A stretch of 52,101 nucleotides of DNA from Burkholderiales bacterium (lineage in GTDB: Bacteria > Pseudomonadota > Gammaproteobacteria > Burkholderiales > Burkholderiaceae_C), in the NCBI GenBank assembly GCA_003963005.1, contig RXJW01000027.1, positions 1 to 52,101 on the forward strand, given 5' to 3'. Positions within the stretch are counted from its first letter, which is position 1. Each line of letters opens with the position of its first letter. The notes beneath the pieces are model-generated. The model worked only from the letters and a program-made list of their open reading frames with translations, was not told where the DNA came from and did not search any database. The position numbers and the translations under genes are program-made. Positions 1 through 7,516 of this stretch are shown here, piece by piece.

Positions 1-358
1 GGGTCTCGTCGATGAAGGCGCCGGCGCAATCACCATAGACGCCGGTCGTGCTGGCGTAGACGAGCACCGAAGGTGCGCGGCGACCGAGGGCGGCCAGCAG
101 ATGCCGGGTGCGTTCGTCGGTGGCACCGTGCGTCTGCGGCGGCGCGAGGTGCAGCACGAGGTCGGCCAGACCTGCCAGGCGGCCCAGCGTGGCTGCGTCA
201 TCCAGGTTGCCCACCAGCGGCACCGCACCCGCTGCGCGCAGTTCGGCGGCCCGCGCGGGCGACGACGTCAAGGCAAGGACGCGCCAGCGGCCAGCCAGCA
301 ACTTCAGCACCCGCAGGCCGACGTCGCCGCAGCCAATGATCAGCAGTCGTGGGGTCAT
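1..358 (-). CDS. SDR-type NAD(P)-dependent epimerase/dehydratase, 5' part only
   Basis: The first 119 codons are present and the gene runs off the left edge. The N-terminus is a Rossmann strand leading into the loop GCGDVG (residues 9-14), a dinucleotide-binding GxGxxG. Residues 101-110 read YASTTGVYGD, as expected around the active-site Ser/Tyr region of extended short-chain dehydrogenases. The family includes sugar-nucleotide epimerases and YeeZ-like proteins, and the substrate cannot be told from this part. It is divergent from the reductase at 439, and the two share an 80-base intergenic region. The start is the ATG that immediately precedes the first beta strand; no strong ribosome binding site is visible. 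Confidence 0.8.
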   Translation of the reverse strand, partial: MTPRLLIIGCGDVGLRVLKLLAGRWRVLALTSSPARAAELRAAGAVPLVGNLDDAATLGRLAGLADLVLHLAPPQTHGATDERTRHLLAALGRRAPSVLVYASTTGVYGDCAGAFIDET

Positions 359-372
359 CTCGGGGGTTACGG

Positions 373-429
373 CAAAATGCGGCGCAGTCTACGGCCCCGG
401 GGCTCCCACGCGGGGCCGCTGTCTTTTTC
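373..429 (+). promoter_or_regulatory. Putative -10 box and terminator-like leader hairpin before the reductase gene
   Basis: CAAAAT at 373-378 resembles a -10 box. A perfect 8-bp stem follows, CGGCCCCG (392-399) pairing with CGGGGCCG (411-418) around an 11-base loop. A T-rich tail, CTGTCTTTTTC, then ends 9 bases before the ATG at 439. No gene upstream reads in this direction, so the hairpin cannot be the terminator of an upstream gene and would lie in the leader. Attenuation or 5'-end protection are guesses. Confidence 0.45.
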
Positions 430-438
430 AGCCATTCC

Positions 439-1467
439 ATGTCCTTCCAGATCACCATCCAGCCCGCCGGCCGCGTCTACACGGCCGAGGGCGACGACAC
501 CCTGCTCGCCGCGGCCATCCGCCAAGGCGTGGGCCTGCCCTACGGTTGCAAGGACGGCGCCTGCGGCTCCTGCAAGAGCAAGCTGCTGGACGGCAGCGTC
601 GTGCACGGCCATCACCAGCCCAAGGCGCTGTCCGCCGAAGAAGAAGCCGCCGGCTTCGTGCTGACCTGCTGCGCGCGCCCGCAGACCGACTGCACGCTGG
701 AGGCCCGCACGGTCCCGGGCGCCGGCGAATTCCCGGTGCTGAAGCTGCCCACGCGCGTCACCACCATCGCCAAGCCCGCACCCGACGTGGCCGTGCTGAC
801 GATGCAACTGGCGGCCAACCAGAACTTCCAGTTCCGCGCCGGCCAGTACGTCGAGTTCATCCTGCGCGACGGATCCCGCCGCAGCTACTCGATGGCGAAC
901 GCCCCGCACACGCTGCCGGGCCAGATCGAACTGCACATCCGGCACATGCCCGGCGGCAAGTTCACGGACCACGTCTTCGGGGCGCTCAAGGAGAAGGACA
1001 TCCTGCGCATGGAAGGCCCCTTCGGCAGCTTCTTCCTGCGCGAGCACTCGGCCAAGCCGATCGTGCTGCTGGCCAGCGGCACGGGCTTCGCCCCGATCAA
1101 GGCCATCATCGAACGGGCCCGCCACATCGAGTCGACGCGCCCGATGGTGCTGTACTGGGGCGCCCGCAAGGCGGCCGACCTCTACCTCAGCGACTGGGTC
1201 ACCCAGGTGGCCGCCGAGTGGCCGCTGCTGACCTACGTGCCGGTGCTGTCGGAAGCCGACGCCGGCTGGACGGGCCGCACCGGCTTCGTGCACCGCGCCG
1301 TCATGCAAGACCACCCCGACCTGTCAGGCCACCAGGTCTATGCCTGCGGCGCGCCGATCGTCGTGGAGTCGGCCCACCGGGACTTCGTCGCCGAGTGCGG
1401 TCTGCCCGAAGAGGAGTTCTACGCGGACGCCTTCACGTCGGAAGCCGACAAGCACGCGGCGGCCTGA
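439..1467 (+). CDS. 2Fe-2S ferredoxin / FAD / NAD(P) reductase (CDP-6-deoxy-glucoseen reductase family)
   Basis: This 342-residue flavoprotein has a plant-type 2Fe-2S ferredoxin domain at residues 1-95, with cysteines 37, 42 and 45 (CKDGACGSC) and the fourth at 77. A ferredoxin-NADP reductase module follows, with an FAD-binding RSYSMA motif near residue 153 and an NAD(P)-binding LLASGTGFAPIKA stretch near residue 210. Such proteins pass electrons from NAD(P)H through FAD to an iron-sulfur cluster and on to a partner enzyme. Automatic annotation in Burkholderiales often names them after AscD, but no deoxysugar genes are nearby. The dioxygenase gene begins 5 bases after the stop, so the two are probably co-transcribed. 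The start at 439 was chosen because homology begins there. Confidence 0.88.
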   Translation: MSFQITIQPAGRVYTAEGDDTLLAAAIRQGVGLPYGCKDGACGSCKSKLLDGSVVHGHHQPKALSAEEEAAGFVLTCCARPQTDCTLEARTVPGAGEFPVLKLPTRVTTIAKPAPDVAVLTMQLAANQNFQFRAGQYVEFILRDGSRRSYSMANAPHTLPGQIELHIRHMPGGKFTDHVFGALKEKDILRMEGPFGSFFLREHSAKPIVLLASGTGFAPIKAIIERARHIESTRPMVLYWGARKAADLYLSDWVTQVAAEWPLLTYVPVLSEADAGWTGRTGFVHRAVMQDHPDLSGHQVYACGAPIVVESAHRDFVAECGLPEEEFYADAFTSEADKHAAA

Positions 1468-1472
1468 ACGCG

Positions 1473-2201
1473 ATGTTCGAACCGCCCTGGACTGCCGCTG
1501 ACGACGTCGTCGGTGCCCTCAAGCGAGACGGCGAGGCCGTGCTGGCTCCCTCAACCCTGGGCGTGCTGGGCGTCTCCGCCGCCGAGCTTGAAGCCCTGCG
1601 CCCCTGCTGGGACGACCTGCCGCCCGATGGCTACCTGCGCGACGGCGGCCGCTACCGCTTCCGCCGCCACGGCTGCTTCGTGGCCGACGGCGACACGCTG
1701 ACGGTGAGCCCGCACCGCGCCCACTGGCAGCCGGTGGACTACAACGCGCTGCACGGCGGCATCCAGCGCTGGTACGTGCCGCTCGCGCAGGAGATGGTCG
1801 CGTCGCCCGCCTGGACGGCACTGCTGCTCGGTCTGGCGCGCGTGACGTCGGCGTTCAAGGGCCAGCGGCCCTGGTTCATCGAGGCGCACCCGTTTCGCAT
1901 CGACACCAGCGACGGCATCGGCCGCCCGACGCCCGAAGGCGCGCACCGCGATGGTGTCGATCTCGTGGCCGTGCTGATGGTCGGCCGCCACCAGATCAAG
2001 GGGGGCGAGTCGCGCGTCTTCGAGGCGCACGGCCCGGCCGGCCAGCGCTTCACGATGACCCAGCCATGGACGACGCTGCTGCTCGACGACGAACGCGTGA
2101 TCCACGAAACAACGCCCATCCAGCCGCTGGAGGCGGGTGAACGCGGCTGGCGCGATACCCTCGTCATCACCTTGCGAAGGGACGGTTTCCAAGGACCGTG
2201 A
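1473..2201 (+). CDS. 2OG-Fe dioxygenase family protein (isoleucine-hydroxylase superfamily)
   Basis: The 242-residue product matches the 2OG-Fe dioxygenase family that includes bacterial L-isoleucine 4-hydroxylase. The segment around EGAHRDGVDLVAVLMVGR carries the HxD iron-binding pair, and the following GGESRVFE is typical of the jelly-roll core. DDERVIHETTPI near the C-terminus supplies the distal histidine region. Members use Fe(II), oxygen and 2-oxoglutarate to hydroxylate free amino acids; the substrate here is unknown. The gene sits 5 bases after a ferredoxin-type reductase and upstream of a leucine-dehydrogenase-like gene and liv genes, which makes a branched-chain amino acid plausible. 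That last point is inference from context. Confidence 0.78.
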   Translation: MFEPPWTAADDVVGALKRDGEAVLAPSTLGVLGVSAAELEALRPCWDDLPPDGYLRDGGRYRFRRHGCFVADGDTLTVSPHRAHWQPVDYNALHGGIQRWYVPLAQEMVASPAWTALLLGLARVTSAFKGQRPWFIEAHPFRIDTSDGIGRPTPEGAHRDGVDLVAVLMVGRHQIKGGESRVFEAHGPAGQRFTMTQPWTTLLLDDERVIHETTPIQPLEAGERGWRDTLVITLRRDGFQGP

Positions 2202-2252
2202 ATGATCAGCCCCTCGCCGGGCTTGCAGCGCTGAATGCGCGCGCGCCCGACG

Positions 2253-2299
2253 GTCCCCCGCGGGGACGCGCCCGCAGGCGGCATTGAGCCGCATGCGGC
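2253..2299. repeat. Pair of small palindromes in the gap before the leucine dehydrogenase gene
   Basis: GTCCCC (2253-2258) pairs with GGGGAC (2262-2267) across three bases. A perfect 12-bp palindrome, GCCGCATGCGGC, follows at 2288-2299. Neither has a T-run, so they are poor intrinsic terminators. Function is unknown. Confidence 0.35.
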
Positions 2300-2360
2300 C
2301 CCAGACGGGCCGGCTTGGGGCGGCCCGGCGCTCGGCCCGAAACGCGAACAGGACGCTTTG

Positions 2361-2405
2361 TAGAATCGCGAGCGGCCACGTCACAAGCGTGGCCGTTCTT
2401 CTTTC
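2361..2405 (+). promoter_or_regulatory. -10 box with hairpin at the predicted transcription start, upstream of leucine dehydrogenase
   Basis: TAGAAT (2361-2366) is a good -10 box. Seven bases after it begins a perfect 8-bp stem, CGGCCACG (2373-2380) with CGTGGCCG (2388-2395) and a 7-base loop. The tail is TTCTTCTTTC, and the ATG follows at 2436. The same layout, with TAGAAT to stem start again 12 bases and almost the same tail, occurs before rhlE at 33398. The upstream gene ends at 2201, so a distant terminator remains an alternative reading. No convincing -35 box is visible. Confidence 0.5.
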
Positions 2406-2435
2406 AACTGCCGCGCCCACAAGGCGCCTACCGTC

Positions 2436-3479
2436 ATGACCCCGACCTCGATCTTCGGCCTGCCCGAGCAAGCACCCCACGAGCGCGTGCTGCTCGCCAC
2501 CGACCCCGCCACCGGCCTGAAGGCCATCCTCGCCGTCCACAGCACGGCCCGCGGCCCGGCCTTCGGCGGCTGCCGCCTCTGGCACTACGACTCCGAACTC
2601 GCCGCGCTGAATGACGCACTGCGCCTGTCGCAAGGCATGAGCCTGAAAAACGCACTGGCCGACCTGCCCTTCGGCGGCGGCAAGGCGGTCATCCTGAAGC
2701 CCGAAGGTCAGTTCGACCGCCCCGCCCTGTTCGCCGCCTTCGGCCGGGCCGTGCAGTCGCTGCAGGGCGCCTACATCACGGCCGAGGACGTCGGCACGAC
2801 GACGGCCGACATGCGCGGCATGCAGGCCGTGACGCCCTTCGTGAGCGGCATCCCGCGCGAAGGCGCCTTCGGTGGCGACCCGAGCCCGAAGACGGCCTGG
2901 GGCGTGTTCGTGTCGATCCAGGCCGGCGCACGCCTCGTGCTGGGTCGCCCGTCGCTGGAAGGGGTTCGTGTCGCGCTGCAGGGCCTGGGTGCGGTCGGCT
3001 GGCATCTGGCCGAGTTCCTGCACAAGGCGGGCGCGAAGCTGGTGGTCGCGGATGTCGACGCGGCCAAGGTCGAACGCGCCGTGGCGCAGTTCGGCGCGCG
3101 GGCGGTGCATGTGGCCGAGATCCTGGCGGCCGACGTGGACGTGCTGGCGCCTTGCGCTCTGGGCGCGTCGCTCAACGAGCAGACCGTGCCCACGATCCAC
3201 GCCAAGCTGATCGCCGGCGCGGCCAACAACCAGCTTGCCACGCCCGCCGATGGCGATGCGCTGCAACGCCGCGGCATCTGCTACCTGCCCGACTACCTCG
3301 TGAATGCCGGCGGCATCATCAGCGTGGCCCGCGAGTACCGCGGCGAAGGCGAAGAGGCCGCCGTGATGGCCGAGGTCAGCAAGATCGCCGAGCGCGTGGA
3401 AGAGCTGCTGCAGCGCGTGCAGACGGCCGACTCGACGCCCTCGCGCGTGGCGGACGACTGGGCACGGTCGAAACTTTGA
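2436..3479 (+). CDS. Glu/Leu/Phe/Val dehydrogenase family protein, leucine-dehydrogenase-like
   Basis: The 347-residue product has the length of leucine dehydrogenases rather than the longer glutamate dehydrogenases. LPFGGGKAVI (residues 77-86) holds the catalytic lysine motif, and K71 in MSLKNAL is the substrate-contact lysine. The C-terminal Rossmann domain contains LQGLGAVGWHLAEFL, followed by APCALGASLN, which is typical of the family. The reaction is NAD-dependent reversible oxidative deamination of a branched-chain or aromatic amino acid to its 2-oxo acid in the cytoplasm. Phenylalanine or valine dehydrogenase cannot be excluded from sequence alone. The gene is convergent with livF, and a dyad at 3566-3594 separates them. 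Confidence 0.88.
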   Translation: MTPTSIFGLPEQAPHERVLLATDPATGLKAILAVHSTARGPAFGGCRLWHYDSELAALNDALRLSQGMSLKNALADLPFGGGKAVILKPEGQFDRPALFAAFGRAVQSLQGAYITAEDVGTTTADMRGMQAVTPFVSGIPREGAFGGDPSPKTAWGVFVSIQAGARLVLGRPSLEGVRVALQGLGAVGWHLAEFLHKAGAKLVVADVDAAKVERAVAQFGARAVHVAEILAADVDVLAPCALGASLNEQTVPTIHAKLIAGAANNQLATPADGDALQRRGICYLPDYLVNAGGIISVAREYRGEGEEAAVMAEVSKIAERVEELLQRVQTADSTPSRVADDWARSKL

Positions 3480-3490
3480 CCCGCCCCCTA

Positions 3491-3560
3491 CCGGCTGCGC
3501 CGGCCCCCTCAAGGGGGCGCTGCCAGTGGCCTGGCAAAGCCAGATCCACGGCAGCTGCTG
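3491..3560 (+). repeat. Intergenic repeat, copy A
   Basis: This block contains CCGGCTGCGCCGG (3491-3503), the palindrome CCCCCTCAAGGGGG (3504-3517), and a 21-base core at 3523-3543 ending CCTGGCAAAGCCAG. The core is repeated exactly in inverted orientation at 4381-4401, and the next 18 bases match in 15 positions. It resembles the dispersed palindromic repeats common between genes in Burkholderiales. Its number of genomic copies cannot be judged here. Confidence 0.7.
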
Positions 3561-3565
3561 GATGA

Positions 3566-3594
3566 GGAAACGCCTGGCAGCGCTAGGCGTTTCC
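3566..3594. terminator. Bidirectional terminator-like dyad between convergent genes
   Basis: A perfect 10-bp stem is formed by GGAAACGCCT (3566-3575) and AGGCGTTTCC (3585-3594) around a 9-base loop. It lies between the stop of the leucine dehydrogenase gene (plus strand) and the stop of livF (minus strand). The A/T bases at the stem foot would give a short U-run either way, but no long T-tract is present. Confidence 0.55.
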
Positions 3595-3612
3595 ATTGAA
3601 CCCTCCGAAGTC

Positions 3613-4332
3613 TTACTCGCCCAGGTAGGCTGCGCGCACTTTGGGGTCGTTCAGCAGCGCGTGGCCTTCGCCGTCCATCGTCACTTCGCCCGACTCCATC
3701 ACGTAGCCCCGGTTGGCCAGCTGCAGCGCGCGGCTCGCGTTCTGCTCGACGAGCAGGATCGTGACGCCCTGCTGGTGGATGTCGTTCACGACCTCGAAGA
3801 TCTTGTCGACCATGATCGGCGACAGGCCCATCGACGGCTCGTCCAGCAGCAGCACCTTCGGCCGGGCCATCAGCGCGCGGCCCATGGCCAGCATCTGTTG
3901 CTCGCCACCGGACATCGTGCCCGCCAGTTGCTTGGCGCGCTCCTTCAGGCGCGGGAAGAGTGCGAAGACCTTGTCCATGTCCGCCTGGATCTCACCGTCG
4001 TTGCGGTTGTAGGCGCCCATCTGCAGGTTCTCGATGATGGTCATGCGCGTGAACGTGCCGCGACCCTCGGGCACCATCACGAGGCCCTTCTTGGCCAGGT
4101 CCCAGGCGCCCTTGCCCTTGATGGACTCGCCGAGGTAGCTCACCTCGCCGGCCGCAATCGGCTGCAGGCCGGTGATGGCCTTCATCGTGGTGGTCTTGCC
4201 CGCGCCGTTGGCGCCGATGAGGGACACCAGTTCGCCCTCGCGCACCTCGAAGTTGACGCCCTTGACGGCCTGGATGCCGCCGTACGCGACCTTCAGGCCG
4301 CTGACCTTGAGCAGGGTTGCGTTGTTTGCCAT
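3613..4332 (-). CDS. livF: Branched-chain amino acid ABC transporter ATP-binding protein LivF
   Basis: The 239-residue ABC ATPase has a Walker A at GANGAGKTT, a signature at MSGGEQQML and a Walker B in VLLLDEPSMGLSP. The motif VPEGRGTFTRMTIIENL is typical of LivF. Together with LivG it powers the LivHM inner-membrane channel for import of leucine, isoleucine, valine or related solutes. It is the last gene of a minus-strand livHMGF set, but 184 bases carrying a palindromic repeat separate it from livG, so it may be transcribed less than the rest. The start is the ATG at 4332, directly before MANNATLLKVSGL. Confidence 0.93.
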   Translation of the reverse strand: MANNATLLKVSGLKVAYGGIQAVKGVNFEVREGELVSLIGANGAGKTTTMKAITGLQPIAAGEVSYLGESIKGKGAWDLAKKGLVMVPEGRGTFTRMTIIENLQMGAYNRNDGEIQADMDKVFALFPRLKERAKQLAGTMSGGEQQMLAMGRALMARPKVLLLDEPSMGLSPIMVDKIFEVVNDIHQQGVTILLVEQNASRALQLANRGYVMESGEVTMDGEGHALLNDPKVRAAYLGE

Positions 4333-4380
4333 GTCGTTCTCTCAACTCAAGTCGTGAATTTCCCAGCAGCACCCGTGGAA

Positions 4381-4489
4381 CTGGCTTTGCCAGGCCACTG
4401 GGTGCTGCCAAGGCCAGAGGCCTTGTCCTTCGCCAGGCTCAAACAGTCCTCAGGACTGTTTGTGTCCAGGTTCAGCCCCCTTGAGGGGG
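4381..4489 (-). repeat. Intergenic repeat, copy B, with an extra 23-base palindrome
   Basis: On the minus strand this carries the same core as the block at 3523-3543 (exact match at 4381-4401) and the palindrome CCCCCTTGAGGGGG (4476-4489). Here 74 bases lie between the two parts, instead of 5 in the first copy. The extra sequence includes a perfect dyad at 4440-4462, whose arms CAAACAGTCCT and AGGACTGTTTG surround a single C. livF is thus flanked by inverted copies of the repeat. The dyad could act as a processing or termination site between livG and livF. Confidence 0.65.
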
Positions 4490-4516
4490 AGCGCGAAGCG
4501 CTACGGGGGTGGGCCA

Positions 4517-5302
4517 TCAATGCGGCTTGTGGCCGGCGCCGAGGTAGGCCTCGATCACCTTCTCGTTGCTCTGCACCTCGGCTGGCGTGCCTTCGGCGAT
4601 CTGCTTGCCGTAGTCCAGCACCGTCACGCGGTCGCACAGGCCCATCACCAGCTTCACGTCGTGCTCGATCAGCAGGATGGTGCGGCCGTCGTTGCGGATG
4701 CGATCGATCAGCTCGCGCAGCACGACCTTCTCGGTCGCGTTCATGCCGGCGGCGGGCTCGTCCAGCGCGATGAGCTTGGGGTCGGTGGCCAGCGCCCGGG
4801 CGATCTCCAGGCGGCGCTGGTCGCCGTAGCTCAGCGTGCGGGCCTTGAACTCGGCGAACTGGCCGATGCCGACGTAGTCGAGCAGCTCCTGGGCGCGAGC
4901 CTTGATGGCAGCCTCTTCGGCCTTGAAACCCGGCGTGCGGAAGACGGCGCCAATGAGGCCGGACTGGGTCCGGATGTGGCGGCCGACCATGACGTTCTCC
5001 AGCGCCGTCATCTCGGCGAACAGCCGGATGTTCTGGAAGGTGCGGGCGATGCCCGCCTTGGCCACCTGGTGCACCGCCTGCGGCGTGTAGGGCGTGCCGC
5101 CGAGCGAGAAGCTGCCGCCGTCCGGCACGTACAGGCCCGTGATGACGTTGAAGAAGGTCGTCTTGCCGGCGCCGTTCGGGCCGATCAGGCCGTAGACCTG
5201 GCCCTTCTGGATCTGGATGCCGACGTCGGAGAGGGCCTGCACCCCGCCGAAGCGCTTGGACGCGCCGCTGACGTTCAGAACGATGTTGTCGTTGTTGCTC
5301 AT
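4517..5302 (-). CDS. livG: Branched-chain amino acid ABC transporter ATP-binding protein LivG
   Basis: The 261-residue ABC ATPase shows a Walker A at GPNGAGKTT, the LivG-type signature LSYGDQRRLEIARAL and a Walker B in LIALDEPAAGMN. ARTFQNIRLFAEMTALENVMVG is a hallmark of the LivG subfamily. It acts at the inner membrane with LivF and the LivHM permeases. The ATG at 5302 is preceded by a GGAG ribosome binding site and lies 13 bases after the livM stop, consistent with one transcript. Confidence 0.93.
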   Translation of the reverse strand: MSNNDNIVLNVSGASKRFGGVQALSDVGIQIQKGQVYGLIGPNGAGKTTFFNVITGLYVPDGGSFSLGGTPYTPQAVHQVAKAGIARTFQNIRLFAEMTALENVMVGRHIRTQSGLIGAVFRTPGFKAEEAAIKARAQELLDYVGIGQFAEFKARTLSYGDQRRLEIARALATDPKLIALDEPAAGMNATEKVVLRELIDRIRNDGRTILLIEHDVKLVMGLCDRVTVLDYGKQIAEGTPAEVQSNEKVIEAYLGAGHKPH

Positions 5303-5315
5303 GGTGCTCCTCTCC

Positions 5316-6398
5316 TCACTTCACCGGCTTCGGTGCCGCCTTGCCGTGCTCCGGCGCGGGCCACAGGCCGCGCGGGCGGGCCAGCATGATGCCGATCATG
5401 GCCAGGGCCACGAGCAGTTGCCGCAGGATGGAAGCGTCCAGGCGGCCGTCGGTCATCTGCTGCAGCGGGCCGGCAACGTAGCGCAGCACCTCGGGCAGGG
5501 CCGACAGCATCAGCGCGCCCAGGATGACGCCCGGGATGTGGCCGATGCCGCCGAGCACGACCATCGCCACGATCATGACCGACTCCTGCAGGCTGAAGGA
5601 CTCTGGCGATACGAAGCCCTGGAAGCTCGCGAACATCGCACCCGACACGCCGCCGAAGGTGGCGCCCATGCCGAAGGCCAGCAGCTTCAGGTTGCGGGTA
5701 TTGATGCCCATGGCCTTGGCGGCGATCTCGTCCTCGCGGATGGCCATCCAGGCGCGGCCGATGCGGGAGTTCTCCAGCCGGTAGCAGATCACCACGCCGG
5801 CCACGACCAGGGCGAGGAAGAGGTAGTAGTACAGCGTGACCGAGGGCAGCGTGAAGCCGAAGACCTCCCACGACTTGCCGAGGTCCACACCGAAGATGCG
5901 GAAGGAGTCGATCTGGCCGATGCCGCGCGGGCCGTTGGTGATGTTGAGCGGGTACTCCAGGTTGTTCATGAACACCCGGATGATTTCGCCGAAGCCCAGG
6001 GTGACGATGGCGAGGTAGTCGCCGCGCAGCTTCAGCGTCGGGGCGCCGAGCAGCACACCGAACAAGGCCGCGAGCGCCGCGCCCGCCGGGATGACGATCC
6101 ACAGCGGCGAGTGCAGGCCGGTCGGGAACATCGCCTGGAAGGACTCGAAGTTCTCGCTCAGGTGGGGGCTGGCCAGCAGCGCGAACATGTAGGCGCCGAC
6201 CGCGTAGAACGCGACGTAGCCGAGGTCCAGCAGGCCAGCGTAGCCGACGACGATGTTCAGGCCCAGCGCCAGCAGCACGTACAGCAGCGCCAGGTCGATG
6301 ATGCGCACGGGGCCGTTGCCGAGTTGCTGCGCGAACAGCGGCACGACGAGCAGGCCCACGGCCGCGGCGAGGAAGGTGATGAGTTTCTTGCTGTCCAT
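5316..6398 (-). CDS. livM: Branched-chain amino acid ABC transporter permease LivM
   Basis: The 360-residue permease is almost wholly hydrophobic, with segments such as LITFLAAAVGLLVVPLFA near the N-terminus. The LivM signature region LNIVVGYAGLLDLGYVAFYAVGAY is near residue 50, and the EAA-like loop region RAWMAIREDEIAAKAMGIN near residue 230. It forms the channel with LivH. The ATG at 6398 (MDSKKLITFL) is preceded by GGAGA and follows the livH stop by 13 bases. An upstream in-frame start is possible, but it would overlap livH and has no homology support. Confidence 0.92.
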   Translation of the reverse strand: MDSKKLITFLAAAVGLLVVPLFAQQLGNGPVRIIDLALLYVLLALGLNIVVGYAGLLDLGYVAFYAVGAYMFALLASPHLSENFESFQAMFPTGLHSPLWIVIPAGAALAALFGVLLGAPTLKLRGDYLAIVTLGFGEIIRVFMNNLEYPLNITNGPRGIGQIDSFRIFGVDLGKSWEVFGFTLPSVTLYYYLFLALVVAGVVICYRLENSRIGRAWMAIREDEIAAKAMGINTRNLKLLAFGMGATFGGVSGAMFASFQGFVSPESFSLQESVMIVAMVVLGGIGHIPGVILGALMLSALPEVLRYVAGPLQQMTDGRLDASILRQLLVALAMIGIMLARPRGLWPAPEHGKAAPKPVK

Positions 6399-6411
6399 GT
6401 CGGGTCTCCGT

Positions 6412-7335
6412 TCAGGCGCGGTCGGCCACACGTTCGCCAAGCAGGCCAGAGGGCCGCAGCGTCAGCACGAGGATCAGGGCCACGAAGGCAAAGATGTCGG
6501 CGTAGTGGCTGCCCAGCACGCCGCCGGTCAGGTCGCCGAGGTAGCCGGCGCCGATGGCCTCGATGAGGCCGAGCAGCACGCCACCCACCACCGCACCGGC
6601 GAGGTTGCCGATGCCGCCCAGCACCGCGGCCGTGAAGGCCTTCAGGCCCGGCATGAAGCCCATGGTGTGCTGCACCGTGCCATAGTTGGCCGCCCACATC
6701 AGGCCGGCCACGGCGGCGAGCGCCGCCCCGATGACGAAGGTGGTGGAGATGATGAAGTCGGGTTTCACGCCCATCAGGCCGGCCACCCGCGGGTTCTCGG
6801 CGGTGGCGCGCATCGCGCGGCCGAGCTTGGTGTGGTTCACCAGGTACATCAGCGCGGCCAGGATGACCACCGTCAGGCCGAGGATCAGGCACTGCGTGAC
6901 CGTGATCACGGGGCCGCCCAGGTCGAACGGCGTGGTGGGCAGCAACAGCGGGAAGGGCTTGGGATTCGGCTTCCAGATGATCATGGCCAACACCTGCAGC
7001 AGCAGGGACATGCCCATCGCGGTGATCAGCGGCGCCAGGCGCGGCGCATTGCGCAGCGGCCGGTAGGCGATCTTCTCGACCGAGTAGTTCAGCACCGAAC
7101 AGACCACGATCGCGACCGCAAGGCCCACGAGCATGAGTGCCCAGCCCGGCAGGCCCGAGTCGGCGAGAAAGGTGACCAGCGTCCAGCTGACCATGGCGCC
7201 GACCATCAGGATCTCGCCGTGCGCGAAATTGATGAGGTTGATGATGCCGTAGACCATCGTGTAGCCCAGGGCGACGAGGGCATACATGCTCCCCAGCACC
7301 AGGCCGTTGATGATCTGTTGAATCAGAGTCTCCAT
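6412..7335 (-). CDS. livH: Branched-chain amino acid ABC transporter permease LivH
   Basis: The 307-residue permease begins METLIQQIINGLVLGSMYAL and continues with ALGYTMVYGIINLINFAHGE, which is diagnostic of LivH. Its size matches the family. It is the first gene of livHMGF on this strand; no LivJ/LivK-type binding protein is encoded in the window. The ATG at 7335 has a GGAG site 8 bases upstream and was chosen over a longer frame that would cover the upstream promoter. A sigma-54 promoter at 7393-7407 would give a leader of about 46 bases. Confidence 0.93.
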   Translation of the reverse strand: METLIQQIINGLVLGSMYALVALGYTMVYGIINLINFAHGEILMVGAMVSWTLVTFLADSGLPGWALMLVGLAVAIVVCSVLNYSVEKIAYRPLRNAPRLAPLITAMGMSLLLQVLAMIIWKPNPKPFPLLLPTTPFDLGGPVITVTQCLILGLTVVILAALMYLVNHTKLGRAMRATAENPRVAGLMGVKPDFIISTTFVIGAALAAVAGLMWAANYGTVQHTMGFMPGLKAFTAAVLGGIGNLAGAVVGGVLLGLIEAIGAGYLGDLTGGVLGSHYADIFAFVALILVLTLRPSGLLGERVADRA

Positions 7336-7392
7336 GAGGGCTCCAGAAGATTTTGTTGGGCGCAGCATGCGCCACGCGACTCGGTGCAAATC

Positions 7393-7407
7393 GCAACCCC
7401 CGTGCCA
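7393..7407 (-). promoter_or_regulatory. Sigma-54 promoter for livHMGF
   Basis: Read on the minus strand the sequence is TGGCAC, then GGGGG, then TTGC. This matches the sigma-54 consensus TGGCACG-N4-TTGCW in both elements with the exact spacing; only the last W is a G. The predicted start is near 7381, about 46 bases before the livH ATG. A sigma-54 promoter needs an NtrC-family activator, and one is encoded divergently next door. Confidence 0.78.
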
Positions 7408-7516
7408 ATGACGGCGTTTCAAGGGTATTCACCGACGGGTTTGCGGGCCTGACCGTTCGATCCATCCCACGAGGGGTGGCCTGGTCAGATTTCACGAGTG
7501 TCGGGCACCGAAAACT

